In this document: in pieces, positions 26,359 through 36,047 of the stretch
Position numbering within the stretch: the first letter of the stretch is position 1
How the letters are laid out: each line of letters begins with the position of its first letter
DNA from: Actinotignum schaalii
GTDB lineage: Bacteria > Actinomycetota > Actinomycetes > Actinomycetales > Actinomycetaceae
DNA length: 64,000 nucleotides
Reading direction: 5' to 3'
NCBI RefSeq assembly: GCF_000724605.1
Contig: NZ_CP008802.1
Coordinates: 620,001 to 684,000 of the forward strand
Position numbers and translations under genes: made by a program
Notes under the pieces: generated by a model
Told to the model about the DNA's origin: nothing
What the model saw: the letters and a program-made list of their open reading frames with translations, nothing else
The model's database searches: none

Positions 26359-27864
26359 GTGGATCCGATCACCCTTGCGCGATGGCAGTTCGGTATTACA
26401 ACCGTCTACCACTGGCTTCAGGTGCCCCTGACCATTGGCCTGTCTGTCATCGTTGCGTATATGCAAACTAAGGCCCGCAAAACGGGCGATCCGAAGTGGC
26501 AGCGGATTACCGATTTCTTCGGCAAGATCCTGCTCATCAACTTCGCGCTCGGCGTTGCCACCGGTATCGTGCAGGAATTCCAGTTCGGTTTGAACTGGTC
26601 GGAGTACTCGCGTTTCGTCGGTGACATCTTCGGTGCCCCGCTCGCTTTCGAGGCTCTCCTGGCGTTCTTCCTAGAGTCCACGTTCCTCGGATTGTGGATC
26701 TTCGGCAAGGGCCGCCTCTCCCCCAAGGTGCACAACCTCACCATCTGGCTCTTCTCCATGGGTACCGTGATCTCCGCGGCCTGGATTTTGGCCGCGAACT
26801 CCTTCATGCAGGATCCGCACGGCGCGGTTTTCAACCCGGAAACCGGGCGCGCAGAACTGGATGGCATGGCAGGATTCCTTGGCCTATTCGCCAATACCAC
26901 CTGGGTGCTCACCTTCCTCCACACCATGGGCGCCGCCTTTACGCTGGCGGGCGTTGTGGTGGCCGGCTTCGCCTTCTGGTGGATGGCCCGCTCTATTCGC
27001 CTCTCCGGCAATGAAGTCGAAGCGCGCGAATACTGGAAGCCCACCGCCAAGCTCGGCCTCAAGGTCACCCTGGTTGCCGCGATTATCGCCGCGCTCTCCG
27101 GCCACTACATGGGCCAGCACCTCGGCGTGATCCAACCGCCCAAGGCCGCGGCCATGATGGGCGTGTGCCAGGGCGAGGAAAACGCCAAGCTGTCCCTCGT
27201 GATGTGGGGTAATAGCTGCGAGGATGCCACCTCCATTTACGTGCCGATTCCCGGCCTGGAATCCTTCATGATGACCAACCACTGGTCCGGCCCCGAATCG
27301 CGGCTGGAATCCATTAGCGAAGCTAATGAGCGGGTGCGGGATCGCATCCACCAGATGGAAAACGTCAATGCGGAACTCGTGGAGAAATTCGATACCGCGT
27401 TTGAAAACCAGCAGGTCACCCCGAATGTTCTGGCCTCCTACTACTCCTTCCGCGTCATGGTGGGAGTTGGATTGCTGGACATCCTCATCGCGGCCCTCGG
27501 ACTGTGGGTGCTGCGCGGGGACCGGATCATGCGTTCGGAAAGCTGGGGCAAGTTCTGGCTGTGGATGATTCCGCTGCAATTCGTGGCGAACTCCGCGGGC
27601 TGGATCCTGACCGAAATTGGCCGCCAGCCGTGGATCGTGTACCCGACTCAAATCGACGGCGTGCTCCTCATGACGGATCTGGGTGTTTCCCACTCTGTCA
27701 ACGGTGGTAGCGTGGCCTTCTCCCTGACGATCTTCACGGTGCTCTACTCGGCACTGGGTGTGGTGTGGGTCTGGCTGCTGGGCCGCTACCTGCGCGAGGG
27801 TATCAATACCCACAAGAAGGTCGTCGAATACGATGCGAAATCTACCCCGAATTTCGTTTACTAG
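26359..27864 (+). CDS. cydA: Cytochrome bd ubiquinol/menaquinol oxidase subunit I
   Basis: A 501-residue multi-pass membrane protein carrying all three hemes of cytochrome bd. The N-terminal heme ligand His is in TTVYHWLQVPLTIG, and the GRQPW motif (TEIGRQPWIVYP) is near the C-terminal half. The length fits the short-Q-loop subfamily. The start is GTG at 26359, preceded by GGAAAGG; the frame extends upstream to 26203. First gene of cydA-cydB, then cydD-cydC. It reduces oxygen to water with high affinity. Confidence 0.97.
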   Translation: MDPITLARWQFGITTVYHWLQVPLTIGLSVIVAYMQTKARKTGDPKWQRITDFFGKILLINFALGVATGIVQEFQFGLNWSEYSRFVGDIFGAPLAFEALLAFFLESTFLGLWIFGKGRLSPKVHNLTIWLFSMGTVISAAWILAANSFMQDPHGAVFNPETGRAELDGMAGFLGLFANTTWVLTFLHTMGAAFTLAGVVVAGFAFWWMARSIRLSGNEVEAREYWKPTAKLGLKVTLVAAIIAALSGHYMGQHLGVIQPPKAAAMMGVCQGEENAKLSLVMWGNSCEDATSIYVPIPGLESFMMTNHWSGPESRLESISEANERVRDRIHQMENVNAELVEKFDTAFENQQVTPNVLASYYSFRVMVGVGLLDILIAALGLWVLRGDRIMRSESWGKFWLWMIPLQFVANSAGWILTEIGRQPWIVYPTQIDGVLLMTDLGVSHSVNGGSVAFSLTIFTVLYSALGVVWVWLLGRYLREGINTHKKVVEYDAKSTPNFVY

Positions 27865-27873
27865 GAGGACCTC

Positions 27874-29001
27874 ATGGAACAAACATTTTTGATGACACTG
27901 TGGTTCATCCTCGTAGCGGTCCTGTGGATTGGTTTCCTCGCTCTGGAGGGCTTCGGCTACGGCGTGGGGATGTTCCTCAAGACCTTTGCGCGCAATGAAC
28001 GTGAACGCCGCGCGATGATCAACTCGATTGGCCCCCACTGGGACGGCAACGAAGTGTGGCTGCTCACCGCAGGTGGCGCTACCTTCGCGGCGTTCCCGGA
28101 ATGGTACGCCACCATGTTCTCGGGTATGTACATCGCCCTTGTCCTCGTGCTCGTCTGCCTCATTATCCGGATCTGCGCCCTCGAATGGCGCAAGATGATC
28201 CGCACCGAGCGCTGGCGCAACACCTGGGACACCCTGCATTGCATCGTCTCGTGGATCGTCTCGATCCTCTTCGGGGTGGCGTTCGCTAACCTCGTGGCCG
28301 GGATGAAAATCGAAGTGGGCAACTACTCCTCCGGTGAGTTCGTGGCCGTGGCACCCGATGCGGTGACCTGGGAAGCCCTCGCGGATAACCACCACTACCT
28401 GACCGGCGGGTTCTTCTCGCTGCTCACTCCCTTCACCGTCCTGGGTGGGCTCGTGACCCTCTCGCTCTTCTTCAGCCACGGCGCGCTGTGGCTCTCGATT
28501 AAGACGGCCGGTGAACTCCAGCTGCGCTCCATTAACCTGGCGAAGCGCGCCACCGTGGTCTCCACTGCGATCACCGCGGTCTGGGCGCTGTGGGCGTACT
28601 TCGTGTACAGCTCGCAGGTGCTGGCGATTATCCCGCTGGCGATTTGCGCGCTGCTCCTCATCGCCACTGTGGCAGCCACCTGGGCCAACCGTGAAATTCT
28701 GGCTTTCGGGCTGCACTTCGCGGCTATTGCCGGGGCGGTATCCACCATCTTCGCGATGATGGTTCCCTACGTCATGAAGTCGTCGATCAACGAGGCCTAC
28801 TCCCTCACGATCACGCAGGCTTCGGCCACCGCGCCGACGCAAACTATCATGACCATTGCGGCACTCATCTTCGTTCCGATTGTCCTCGGTTACACGGTGT
28901 GGGCATACTCCGTGTTCCGCAAGCGTATTGACGCCGGGCAGATCCCCGAGGAACCCGTGGGATTGGAACCGAAGAAGATCCGCGAGTTCGAGGTTCGCTA
29001 A
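27874..29001 (+). CDS. cydB: Cytochrome bd oxidase subunit II
   Basis: A 375-residue polytopic protein with the CydB hallmark LEGFGYGVGMF and NEVWLLTAGGATFAAFPEWYA segments. It lacks hemes and stabilises CydA. The ATG follows TAGGAGGACCTC, nine bases after the cydA stop. The C-terminal cytoplasmic tail is charged. A perfect 17-bp hairpin follows the stop codon, before cydD. Confidence 0.97.
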   Translation: MEQTFLMTLWFILVAVLWIGFLALEGFGYGVGMFLKTFARNERERRAMINSIGPHWDGNEVWLLTAGGATFAAFPEWYATMFSGMYIALVLVLVCLIIRICALEWRKMIRTERWRNTWDTLHCIVSWIVSILFGVAFANLVAGMKIEVGNYSSGEFVAVAPDAVTWEALADNHHYLTGGFFSLLTPFTVLGGLVTLSLFFSHGALWLSIKTAGELQLRSINLAKRATVVSTAITAVWALWAYFVYSSQVLAIIPLAICALLLIATVAATWANREILAFGLHFAAIAGAVSTIFAMMVPYVMKSSINEAYSLTITQASATAPTQTIMTIAALIFVPIVLGYTVWAYSVFRKRIDAGQIPEEPVGLEPKKIREFEVR

Positions 29002-29016
29002 GTAGCACGTGAGACC

Positions 29017-29053
29017 GGGAGGCCGCGCGCACGCACCGTGCGCGCGGCCTCCC
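29017..29053. terminator. 17-bp stem, 3-base loop hairpin between cydB and cydD
   Basis: GGGAGGCCGCGCGCACG at 29017-29033, loop CAC, and the exact complement at 29037-29053. No T-run follows, so it may be a partial terminator or an mRNA-stabilising or processing structure that makes cydAB more abundant than cydDC. Confidence 0.6.
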
Positions 29054-29078
29054 CTCATAACCCCTCACAAGGAGAAGA

Positions 29079-30851
29079 ATGAAGCCCGTTGATGCTCGAC
29101 TCATGAAATTCGCGCCCACGGCGCGCCGCTATGTCGCCCTACTCGGCGGCGTTGGTTTTCTTGAAACAGCGCTCGTGCTTGCGCAATGCTTCTTTATTGC
29201 CGCCTCCGTTGCCCCGGTGGCAGACGGCGATCTCACCTTCCGTGATATTGGCTGGCCGGTGTTCGGGGTGGCAGCGGCCTTCACCGCACGCAGCCTCCTC
29301 ATCTATATCCGCGAATCCTACGGCCATCGCGCCGCGCTGCGCACCATCGCTAATCTCCGCGCCCGGGTACTGCGCCGCGCCGGTGACCTGGGCGACCGCT
29401 GGCTCGCCGCGGGAAACACCTCCACCACCGTCACCCTGGTGACCTCCGGGCTGGACGATCTGGAACCCTATTTCGTCAAGTTCCTCCCCCAGCTCATCCT
29501 CACCTGCACGGTCACTCCCTTCGCGCTGGTCGTTATTCTTTTCCTCGACTGGGTGAGCGCTATCGCCATCGTGGCCTGCATCCCCCTCATCCCGATTTTC
29601 ATGATCCTCATCGGGCGCATGACCCAGGCTTTCTCCAATGAACGCCTTGCCTCCATGCAGCGTCTGGGCCAGCAGCTCCTTGACCTCCTGGGCGGCCTTT
29701 CTACCCTCAAGGCGCTCGGGCGCGAAGAAGGCCCGGCCCGCCGCGTCAAGCACCTCGGTGATGATTACGCGAAGAAAACACTCCAGACTCTCTATATTGC
29801 TTTCCTTTCCGGTGCCGTCCTGGAATTCCTTGCCACTCTCTCCACCGCCCTCGTTGCGGTGGAGGTGGGCCTGCGCATGGTGGCCGGAAACGTCTCCCTT
29901 TTCACCGGCCTGACGATTATTATGCTCACCCCGGAAGTCTTCAAACCGCTGCGGGAAGTCGGCACCCAATTCCACGCCTCCTCCAACGGGGTGGCCGCCT
30001 CCGCCCAGGTTTTCGACCTGCTCGAACAACCCCTGCCCGTGGAAAACGGCACGCTTGACTGCCCGGATCTGGCCACCTCCCCCATCACCATCTCCGACCT
30101 TTCGGTGCTCGCCCCGGGCCGCGATACCATCGCTCCCTCGCATTTGAGCGCCGAGATCCTTCCCGGGCGCGTCACGGCTTTGCGCGGGGCTTCCGGTTCC
30201 GGAAAAACGACGACGGCGAATGTGCTCCTCCGCTTCATTACCCCCGATAGCGGAACCGTGCATATCGGCACCACCCCGCTCGAAGAGATCAACCAAGAAA
30301 GCCTGTGGGCGCAGGTCTCCTGGGTTTCCCAACGCCCGGTTATTGTGCCGGGAACCGTGGCGGAAAATATCGGGGTGACTCCGGGCCCGGCCCTGGAGCG
30401 CGCCGCCGCCCTCGCCGGTTTTGATGAGGTCATCGCCGAGCTTCCCGAAGGCTGGAATACCTTTATTGGGCAGGGCGGGGTGGGCCTCTCCGTTGGTCAG
30501 CGCCAACGCCTTGCTCTTACCCGCGCCCTGGTATCCGAGCGCCCGCTGGTGCTCCTCGATGAACCTTCCGCCCACCTGGATGCCCGTAGCGAAAAGCGCG
30601 TCGTCGAATCTGTTGCGCATCTACGCGCGCAGGGCCGCACGGTTATTGTCATCGCGCACCGCACCGCGCTTCTCGATCTTGCGGACGCTGTTATTGATGT
30701 TGTATCGACGACGGCGCAACCGGCCACCGCGTCTCCCGCCACCGCAGGGCCGGTTCCAGAGCCCGCGGCGGCGCACGCACAAACGCAAACTGCCGCGCAA
30801 ACGCAAGCCACCGCATCCCCCAACTCCCCGACAACCGAGGTGACCAAGTGA
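29079..30851 (+). CDS. cydD: Thiol ABC exporter subunit CydD
   Basis: A 590-residue fused permease-ATPase. The six-helix transmembrane domain covers about residues 15-310, then the ATPase with Walker A GASGSGKT, signature LSVGQRQRL and Walker B LVLLDEPSAHLD. With CydC it exports cysteine or glutathione-like thiols needed for cytochrome bd assembly. The last 50 residues are a Thr/Ala/Gln-rich tail absent from typical CydD. ATG after AAGGAGAAGA; its stop overlaps the cydC GTG. Confidence 0.94.
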   Translation: MKPVDARLMKFAPTARRYVALLGGVGFLETALVLAQCFFIAASVAPVADGDLTFRDIGWPVFGVAAAFTARSLLIYIRESYGHRAALRTIANLRARVLRRAGDLGDRWLAAGNTSTTVTLVTSGLDDLEPYFVKFLPQLILTCTVTPFALVVILFLDWVSAIAIVACIPLIPIFMILIGRMTQAFSNERLASMQRLGQQLLDLLGGLSTLKALGREEGPARRVKHLGDDYAKKTLQTLYIAFLSGAVLEFLATLSTALVAVEVGLRMVAGNVSLFTGLTIIMLTPEVFKPLREVGTQFHASSNGVAASAQVFDLLEQPLPVENGTLDCPDLATSPITISDLSVLAPGRDTIAPSHLSAEILPGRVTALRGASGSGKTTTANVLLRFITPDSGTVHIGTTPLEEINQESLWAQVSWVSQRPVIVPGTVAENIGVTPGPALERAAALAGFDEVIAELPEGWNTFIGQGGVGLSVGQRQRLALTRALVSERPLVLLDEPSAHLDARSEKRVVESVAHLRAQGRTVIVIAHRTALLDLADAVIDVVSTTAQPATASPATAGPVPEPAAAHAQTQTAAQTQATASPNSPTTEVTK

Positions 30852-32608
30852 GTACTTTCCCTCAAGATGAACGCCGCGCTCTCATCCGGGCCCTGCGTCT
30901 GCTGCGCGTGGATAAGGGCGGATTCTGGGGCTCCGTTGCGGCGGGGGCGGCCGGGTTGAGCAGTTCGGTGGCCCTGGCTGCCGTTTCTGCCTGGCTTATT
31001 ACCCGCGCGTCCCAAATGCCACCGGTGCTTGCCCTCGGGGTAGCCACCACCTCGGTGCGTTTCTTCGGGGTGTCGAAGGCATTGCTGCGCTATGTTAACC
31101 GAATTTTCTCGCACCGGGTGACCCTCTACGGGATGTCCAATCTGCGTACTGCCGTGTACGCGACCCTGGCCGATTCCCCCACCGATGTCGTTACTTCGGT
31201 GCGGCGCGGTGACCTGCTCGCCCGTACCGGCCGGGATGTCGATTCGGTTGGCGACGTCGTCGTCAAAGCGGTGCAACCGGGCGCGGTTGCCGGCATCGTC
31301 TGCCTGGTTTCCTGCCTCATCGTGGGGATTCTGTGCCCGCCCATCGGCCTGCTGCTCGCCGGTTGCCTCCTGATTTCCGGGATTCTTGCCCCCTACCTGG
31401 CCATGCGCGGCGGGCGCATCGCCGAAGAAGCGCAGGTGCGCGATGAAACCGAGATTTCTGCAACCGCGCTGACCATGGTCGATTCCGCGGCGGAGCTGCG
31501 GGTCGCCGGGCGGGTGGGCGCCATGGAGGACGTGCAGGAAGCCACCGAACAGCGGATCTTCCGCCACCGCGATGCCGCGGCCCGGCCCCAGGCCCTCGCC
31601 ATCGCCCTCGATACCCTCGCCATGGGCATCGCCGTGGTGGGTGCGATTCTTATCGGCAGCCGCGCCCTGGATGCCGGCACTCTTTCCGCCACCGCGCTGG
31701 CAGTCTGCGTGCTCACCCCGCTCGCCGCTTTTGAAGCCACCCAGGGCCTCGGGGAAGCCGCTATCCAGCTGGTGCGTTCGGCCAAGGCCGCCCAGCGGAT
31801 CCTCGAGCTCCTCGACCGGGCCCAGCGCAGTGAGGAACCGGAAGCCCCGGCCCCGGTTGCAGAACGCGGCCTGCATGCCACCGACCTTATTATCGGGTGG
31901 CCGGGCGGCCCGGATGTGGCCGGGCCGTTCGAGCTGCACGTGGAACGCGGCTCCTCCATCGCCATCGTGGGGCATTCCGGAATTGGGAAATCGACCCTGC
32001 TCTATACCCTGGCGGGAATGCTGCGCCCGCACGCCGGCTCGGTGCGCCTGGACGGGCACGAAGTTTCCACTCTCGACCGGCGCACCGTCTCCCACACCCT
32101 CACTCTCACAGCGGAAGACGCCCACGTTTTTGAAACAACCGTGCTGGAAAACCTGCGGGTGGCCCGCCCTTCGGTTACGGAAAGAGAAGCGGTGGAGCTC
32201 TTGGTGCGAGCGGGCCTGGGCACCTGGCTCACCCAGCTTCCGCGCGGGGTACACACCCTGCTGGGAGAGGACGCCGCCACGATTTCCGGTGGAGAACGAC
32301 GGCGCCTGCTCCTTGCCCGCGCGCTGGCCTCCGACGCGGAGTTCTTGCTCCTCGATGAGCCCGGCGAGCACCTCGACCCGGAAACCGCCGATGAGCTTAT
32401 CCGCGATTTGCTCCGGGCCGGTAAGAATAGTGCGGACCCGCGTACTATTATCTTGGTGACGCACCGGCTCACACCCCTCGATGCGGCCGACGAGGTTATT
32501 GTGATAACCCGCGATGAGGGCGGCATCGCCCACGTGAGCGCGCGCGGCACCCACGAGGAGCTCACCGAAAGGCTCGCCTCATACGCATGGGCGGCGAAAC
32601 AGGAATAA
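30848..32608 (+). CDS. cydC: Thiol ABC exporter subunit CydC
   Basis: A 586-residue partner of CydD with an N-terminal transmembrane domain and a C-terminal ATPase: Walker A GHSGIGKST, signature ISGGERRRL and Walker B LLLDEPGEHLD. It starts with GTG overlapping the cydD TGA (GTGA), so synthesis is probably coupled at equal amounts. The stop codon is two bases before the ATG of the sensor kinase gene. Confidence 0.94.
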   Translation: MSTFPQDERRALIRALRLLRVDKGGFWGSVAAGAAGLSSSVALAAVSAWLITRASQMPPVLALGVATTSVRFFGVSKALLRYVNRIFSHRVTLYGMSNLRTAVYATLADSPTDVVTSVRRGDLLARTGRDVDSVGDVVVKAVQPGAVAGIVCLVSCLIVGILCPPIGLLLAGCLLISGILAPYLAMRGGRIAEEAQVRDETEISATALTMVDSAAELRVAGRVGAMEDVQEATEQRIFRHRDAAARPQALAIALDTLAMGIAVVGAILIGSRALDAGTLSATALAVCVLTPLAAFEATQGLGEAAIQLVRSAKAAQRILELLDRAQRSEEPEAPAPVAERGLHATDLIIGWPGGPDVAGPFELHVERGSSIAIVGHSGIGKSTLLYTLAGMLRPHAGSVRLDGHEVSTLDRRTVSHTLTLTAEDAHVFETTVLENLRVARPSVTEREAVELLVRAGLGTWLTQLPRGVHTLLGEDAATISGGERRRLLLARALASDAEFLLLDEPGEHLDPETADELIRDLLRAGKNSADPRTIILVTHRLTPLDAADEVIVITRDEGGIAHVSARGTHEELTERLASYAWAAKQE

Positions 32609-32610
32609 GG

Positions 32611-34299
32611 ATGCTGGATACCACAACGGTTATTTTCAATGCGCTGGCCTTGACCGCGCGCCTGGATCGCACCCAGGTGCTCGAAAATCTGGCCGGCGCC
32701 GGATTGAAACTAACCGGGGCATCCAGCGCCGCCGTTCTCATCTTCAATTCGGCGGAAAAGGTGACGAGCATTGTCACCCTGGGCCAGCCGCTACCCGCGG
32801 CTGCCAGCCTCACCCCCACCAGCCTGGATCGGGACCTGGCCAGCCTGGGCGATGAGGATACCGTGATGTGGGATCGCGCCGAAGCGGTGAGCGCCGTCCA
32901 CGATGAGAGCGGCATCACCCCGGAGCCCGCTGCGGGCAGCACTCCCCTGAGCGCCGCCGGCCACCAGGACGGAATCTACGGACCGGGTATCACGAATTTC
33001 CTCACCTCCCGCCTCATGACCGGAAACCGGGTGCTCGCCCGAGTCATCTTCTTTAATAAACCCGGGGCTTTTAGCGAATCCGATATTAACCTCATTGCCC
33101 TCTTGGCGCGTGCGGCCACCATCGCCGTCGAAAATGCGCGCCTGTACGAAGAATCGAATTCTCGTGCGCAGTGGCTTTCCGCCTCGCGGCGCATCACTAT
33201 CGCGCTGCTGCAAGGAAGTGACGAAGAAGAGGCCCTCCAGCTCATCGCCACCGAAATGCGGCGGGTGGCGGATGCCGACCTGGCCCTCATTATTTTGCCT
33301 TCGGTGGCTGATACGTGGGCCTGCGAATTTGTGGCGGGGGACGCCGGGCAGGACCTGGTGGGAACCACCTTCGGGCGGGATTCCCGGGCGCGGGCCGTGG
33401 CCCAAAGTGGGCTCGGGCGCATTATCGATACCAGCACCGCGCCTCCCTCCCCCGATAATCCCCTCGACCGTTTCGGCCCGCTCCTTTACGCACCCATGGC
33501 CGGCGGGGATACCGCGCGCGGCGTTATTATTCTGGCCCGGCTGCGCGGGCGCGCCGAATTCGACATGGTCGATTTGACGATGGCGGAAAGCGTGGCCAAC
33601 CAGGCGGCCCTCGCCCTGGAACTGGCCGATGCCCGCTATGTGCAAGCCCAATCGGCCCAGTTGGAAGAACGCTCCCGTATTTCACGCGATCTGCACGATT
33701 TCGCGATCCAGCAGCTTTTTGCTTCGGGGATGCGCCTATCCGCGCTGCGTGATGATTTGGCAACCGAGGATGCGGTGGCCGATAACGTGCTCGATTCGCT
33801 CGATAACGCCATCGAGTCGATTGACGAATCCGTGGCGCAGATCCGCCAGATTATTTACTCGTTGCGCGGCCCCGATACGTCTGTTCCGGTGGTTTCACGC
33901 CTGCGCCGCGAGGTCAGCTCCGTCACGGCGCAGCTCGGCTTCACCCCGAGCCTGCGGATTACCGTGCGCGGCGAAGATATTGATAGCGGCACCCACACCG
34001 AAATCGATGATGCCATCGGTTCGGATATTAGCGACGACGTTATCGCGGTGGTGCGCGAATGCCTGTCCAATGCGGTGCGCCACGCCCACGCCCATTCCAT
34101 CACCGTGACGGTCACCGTCACCGACCGTGATATTAGCGTGGAAGTTGCCGATGACGGTGTGGGCATTGGCGAATTGAACCGGCGTTCGGGGCTGTCTAAT
34201 CTGGCCGCCCGGGCTCGGCGCCACCACGGCACTTTCTCCATTGCTCCGGGAAGTGAACGCGGTACGGTGGTGCGCTGGCGGGCCCTTATTGACGGCTAA
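32611..34299 (+). CDS. GAF-domain sensor histidine kinase (DevS/NarX-type)
   Basis: A 562-residue soluble kinase without transmembrane helices. Two GAF-like domains (about residues 15-170 and 190-345) precede the HisKA_3 phosphoacceptor ERSRISRDLHDFAIQQLFASG (His near 365) and a HATPase with the N-box ECLSNAVRHAH and G-box DDGVGIG. This resembles DevS/DosT, whose GAF domains sense redox state or gases; a heme ligand cannot be assigned here. The ATG at 32611 lies two bases after cydC (AGGA upstream); 32587 is an alternative. Its likely partner is the convergent regulator at 34411-35049. Confidence 0.9.
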   Translation: MLDTTTVIFNALALTARLDRTQVLENLAGAGLKLTGASSAAVLIFNSAEKVTSIVTLGQPLPAAASLTPTSLDRDLASLGDEDTVMWDRAEAVSAVHDESGITPEPAAGSTPLSAAGHQDGIYGPGITNFLTSRLMTGNRVLARVIFFNKPGAFSESDINLIALLARAATIAVENARLYEESNSRAQWLSASRRITIALLQGSDEEEALQLIATEMRRVADADLALIILPSVADTWACEFVAGDAGQDLVGTTFGRDSRARAVAQSGLGRIIDTSTAPPSPDNPLDRFGPLLYAPMAGGDTARGVIILARLRGRAEFDMVDLTMAESVANQAALALELADARYVQAQSAQLEERSRISRDLHDFAIQQLFASGMRLSALRDDLATEDAVADNVLDSLDNAIESIDESVAQIRQIIYSLRGPDTSVPVVSRLRREVSSVTAQLGFTPSLRITVRGEDIDSGTHTEIDDAIGSDISDDVIAVVRECLSNAVRHAHAHSITVTVTVTDRDISVEVADDGVGIGELNRRSGLSNLAARARRHHGTFSIAPGSERGTVVRWRALIDG

Positions 34300-34300
34300 A

Positions 34301-34345
34301 TGCCCGCTTAGGTGACGGCGACAGGCGCACGCACCTAGGCGGGCA
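34301..34345. terminator. Bidirectional terminator between kinase and regulator genes
   Basis: TGCCCGCTTAGGT at 34301-34313 pairs with ACCTAGGCGGGCA at 34333-34345 (13 pairs, one G-T) around a 19-base loop, directly after the kinase stop codon. Confidence 0.7.
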
Positions 34346-34410
34346 CTATGGCTGCTGGATCAAGCGGTTGACTGCACAGCCGCTCAGCCGCTCCGCCACA
34401 ACAAACGTTT

Positions 34411-35049
34411 TTACTGGTTACGCCAACCGGTGGCGCGCTGGCCGGCCACCCACGCTGCCACCTGGGTGCGCCGCTGCAGGCCCATCTTGGACAGCAGCGA
34501 GGTGATGTGGTTCTTCACCGTCTTTTCCGCCACCCCGAGCTGCTCGCCGATTTCCCGGTTGGATAGCCCATCCCCGATCAGCTCAAGAACATTGCGTTCC
34601 GAAGGGGTGAGATCCGCGGTGGGGTCATCATGATCGGCGCGCCGGCGCGAGACCGTGCGCTCATCGAGGAGAACGCGCCCTTCGGCCACGGCTTTGATAT
34701 TGTCCGAGATCTCCGCCCCGCGCACCGACTTCAAAAGATACGCTTTCGCGCCGGCGTTGAGGGATTCGGAGAGGGCGTCGTCGTCATCAAAAGAGGTGAG
34801 GACGATGCACTTGGTATCCGGGCTGACCTCCTGGAATTGATTAATGATGTCAATTCCGGTGCCGTCCGGAAGGCGCAGATCCACCAGCGCCACATCGGGG
34901 AGTACCAGGGCGCCGCGCCGCACCGCTTCTTCTACGCATCCGGCTTCAGCAACCACCTCGAGGCCCTCGGAGCGGTCAACCACCTCAATGATTCCCCGCC
35001 GTACCACTTCATGATCATCAATAATCATGACGCGAATATTTTGTGCCAC
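34411..35049 (-). CDS. DevR/NarL-type response regulator
   Basis: A 212-residue regulator: receiver domain with Asp11/Asp12, phosphoacceptor Asp57 (ALVDLRLPDGTG) and the Lys of YLLKSVRG, then a LuxR-type helix-turn-helix (LTPSERNVLELIGDGLSNREIGEQLGVAEKTVKNHITSLL). The AEKTVKNHI...KMGLQRRTQ stretch is much like DevR/DosR. It starts with GTG after AAAGGAGGG. Convergent with the GAF kinase behind cydABDC, so an oxygen or redox response is a reasonable inference; targets are not known. Confidence 0.93.
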   Translation of the reverse strand: MAQNIRVMIIDDHEVVRRGIIEVVDRSEGLEVVAEAGCVEEAVRRGALVLPDVALVDLRLPDGTGIDIINQFQEVSPDTKCIVLTSFDDDDALSESLNAGAKAYLLKSVRGAEISDNIKAVAEGRVLLDERTVSRRRADHDDPTADLTPSERNVLELIGDGLSNREIGEQLGVAEKTVKNHITSLLSKMGLQRRTQVAAWVAGQRATGWRNQ

Positions 35050-35102
35050 GCGCCGGCCCTCCTTTGTGCATCACCATCATCGGTCAATAATCCGCCCTTA
35101 TT

Positions 35103-36038
35103 CTACCCAATCGGAGCGACTTGACATACCGGGCACAGCGTGGTGGAACGGCCCCCGAGGGTAATTTTCTGCAAGGGGGTGCCGCAGCGCGCGCAGGGCT
35201 GCCCGGCTCGCCCGTAGGCTTGCAAGGACCGCTCAAAATAGCCGCTCTCCCCATTGACATGCACATATAGCCGATCAAAAGACGTTCCGCCGGCAGCCAG
35301 CGCGGCTTCGAGCACCTCCCGGCCCGCGTCAAGCAGTGCCTGCGCCGCAGCCGCGGGGAGCGCGGTCGCCTCCGGGTGGATACGCGCCCGGTAAAGCATT
35401 TCATCAGCGTAAATATTGCCGATTCCGGAAACGATCTCCTGGTCGAGGAGCACGCGTTTGAGCGCGCGCCGCGTGGTGCGGAGAACGCCCCGCAGCGCGG
35501 TTTCGTCCAGATACGGGTCAAGAAGATCGCGGGCAATATGCGCCACGGGCGCGGGTACGACGGCGCGCTTAGATCCCGCCCCGCCCGGCTGGCCATCAGC
35601 GGTGCCCTGGAAAGCGACCGGTGCAAGGTAGCCGAAGGTGCGCTGGTCCACGAAATCAAGAACCAGGCCATTATCGAGTTCGAAACGGGCCCGCAGGTGG
35701 CGGCGCTGCCCGACCGAGCCTTCTGCATCGGCGGGAGTTTCCGAATCGGCTGGGCTTTCTTCGCTGCCGGCACTCATTTCCCCGCCCGGCTCATCCACCC
35801 GGAACTGCCCGGACATGCCCAGGTGGGCGAGGAGGGCCAGGTCCTCCCCCATATCGCACCACAGGAATTTCCCGCGCCGCACCACCGCACGCACGGTGCG
35901 GCCCACCACCGGGGCCAGGCCCTGCGGGGCTCGGCGGATCACGCGGGTGCCGAAAGCACGAGCGGCAAGGATGCGCCGGCCTACCAGGTGCTCGGCCAGC
36001 CCGCGCCGGATGGATTCAACTTCGGGAAGTTCGGGCAC
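35103..36038 (-). CDS. mutM: Formamidopyrimidine-DNA glycosylase
   Basis: A 311-residue Fpg/MutM base-excision enzyme that removes 8-oxoguanine. The catalytic N-terminal Pro is in MPELPEVE, the H2TH region includes VSGIGNIYADEML, and the C-terminal zinc finger is CARCGTPLQ...CPVCQ. A Ser/Glu-rich insert (about residues 85-115) and a Gly/Ala insert near 150 make it longer than the usual 270. Last gene of the leftward recG-to-fpg operon, nine bases after rnc. Confidence 0.96.
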   Translation of the reverse strand: MPELPEVESIRRGLAEHLVGRRILAARAFGTRVIRRAPQGLAPVVGRTVRAVVRRGKFLWCDMGEDLALLAHLGMSGQFRVDEPGGEMSAGSEESPADSETPADAEGSVGQRRHLRARFELDNGLVLDFVDQRTFGYLAPVAFQGTADGQPGGAGSKRAVVPAPVAHIARDLLDPYLDETALRGVLRTTRRALKRVLLDQEIVSGIGNIYADEMLYRARIHPEATALPAAAAQALLDAGREVLEAALAAGGTSFDRLYVHVNGESGYFERSLQAYGRAGQPCARCGTPLQKITLGGRSTTLCPVCQVAPIG

Positions 36039-36047
36039 GCCTACCTA

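Noticed and set aside
26884-29058. 724-codon open frame antisense to cydA-cydB
   Set aside because: It mirrors the codon phase of two unmistakable genes; high GC at third positions produces long antisense frames. No ribosome-binding site or family resemblance.
30497-32554. 685-codon open frame antisense to cydD-cydC
   Set aside because: Same shadow effect over two clear ABC subunits.
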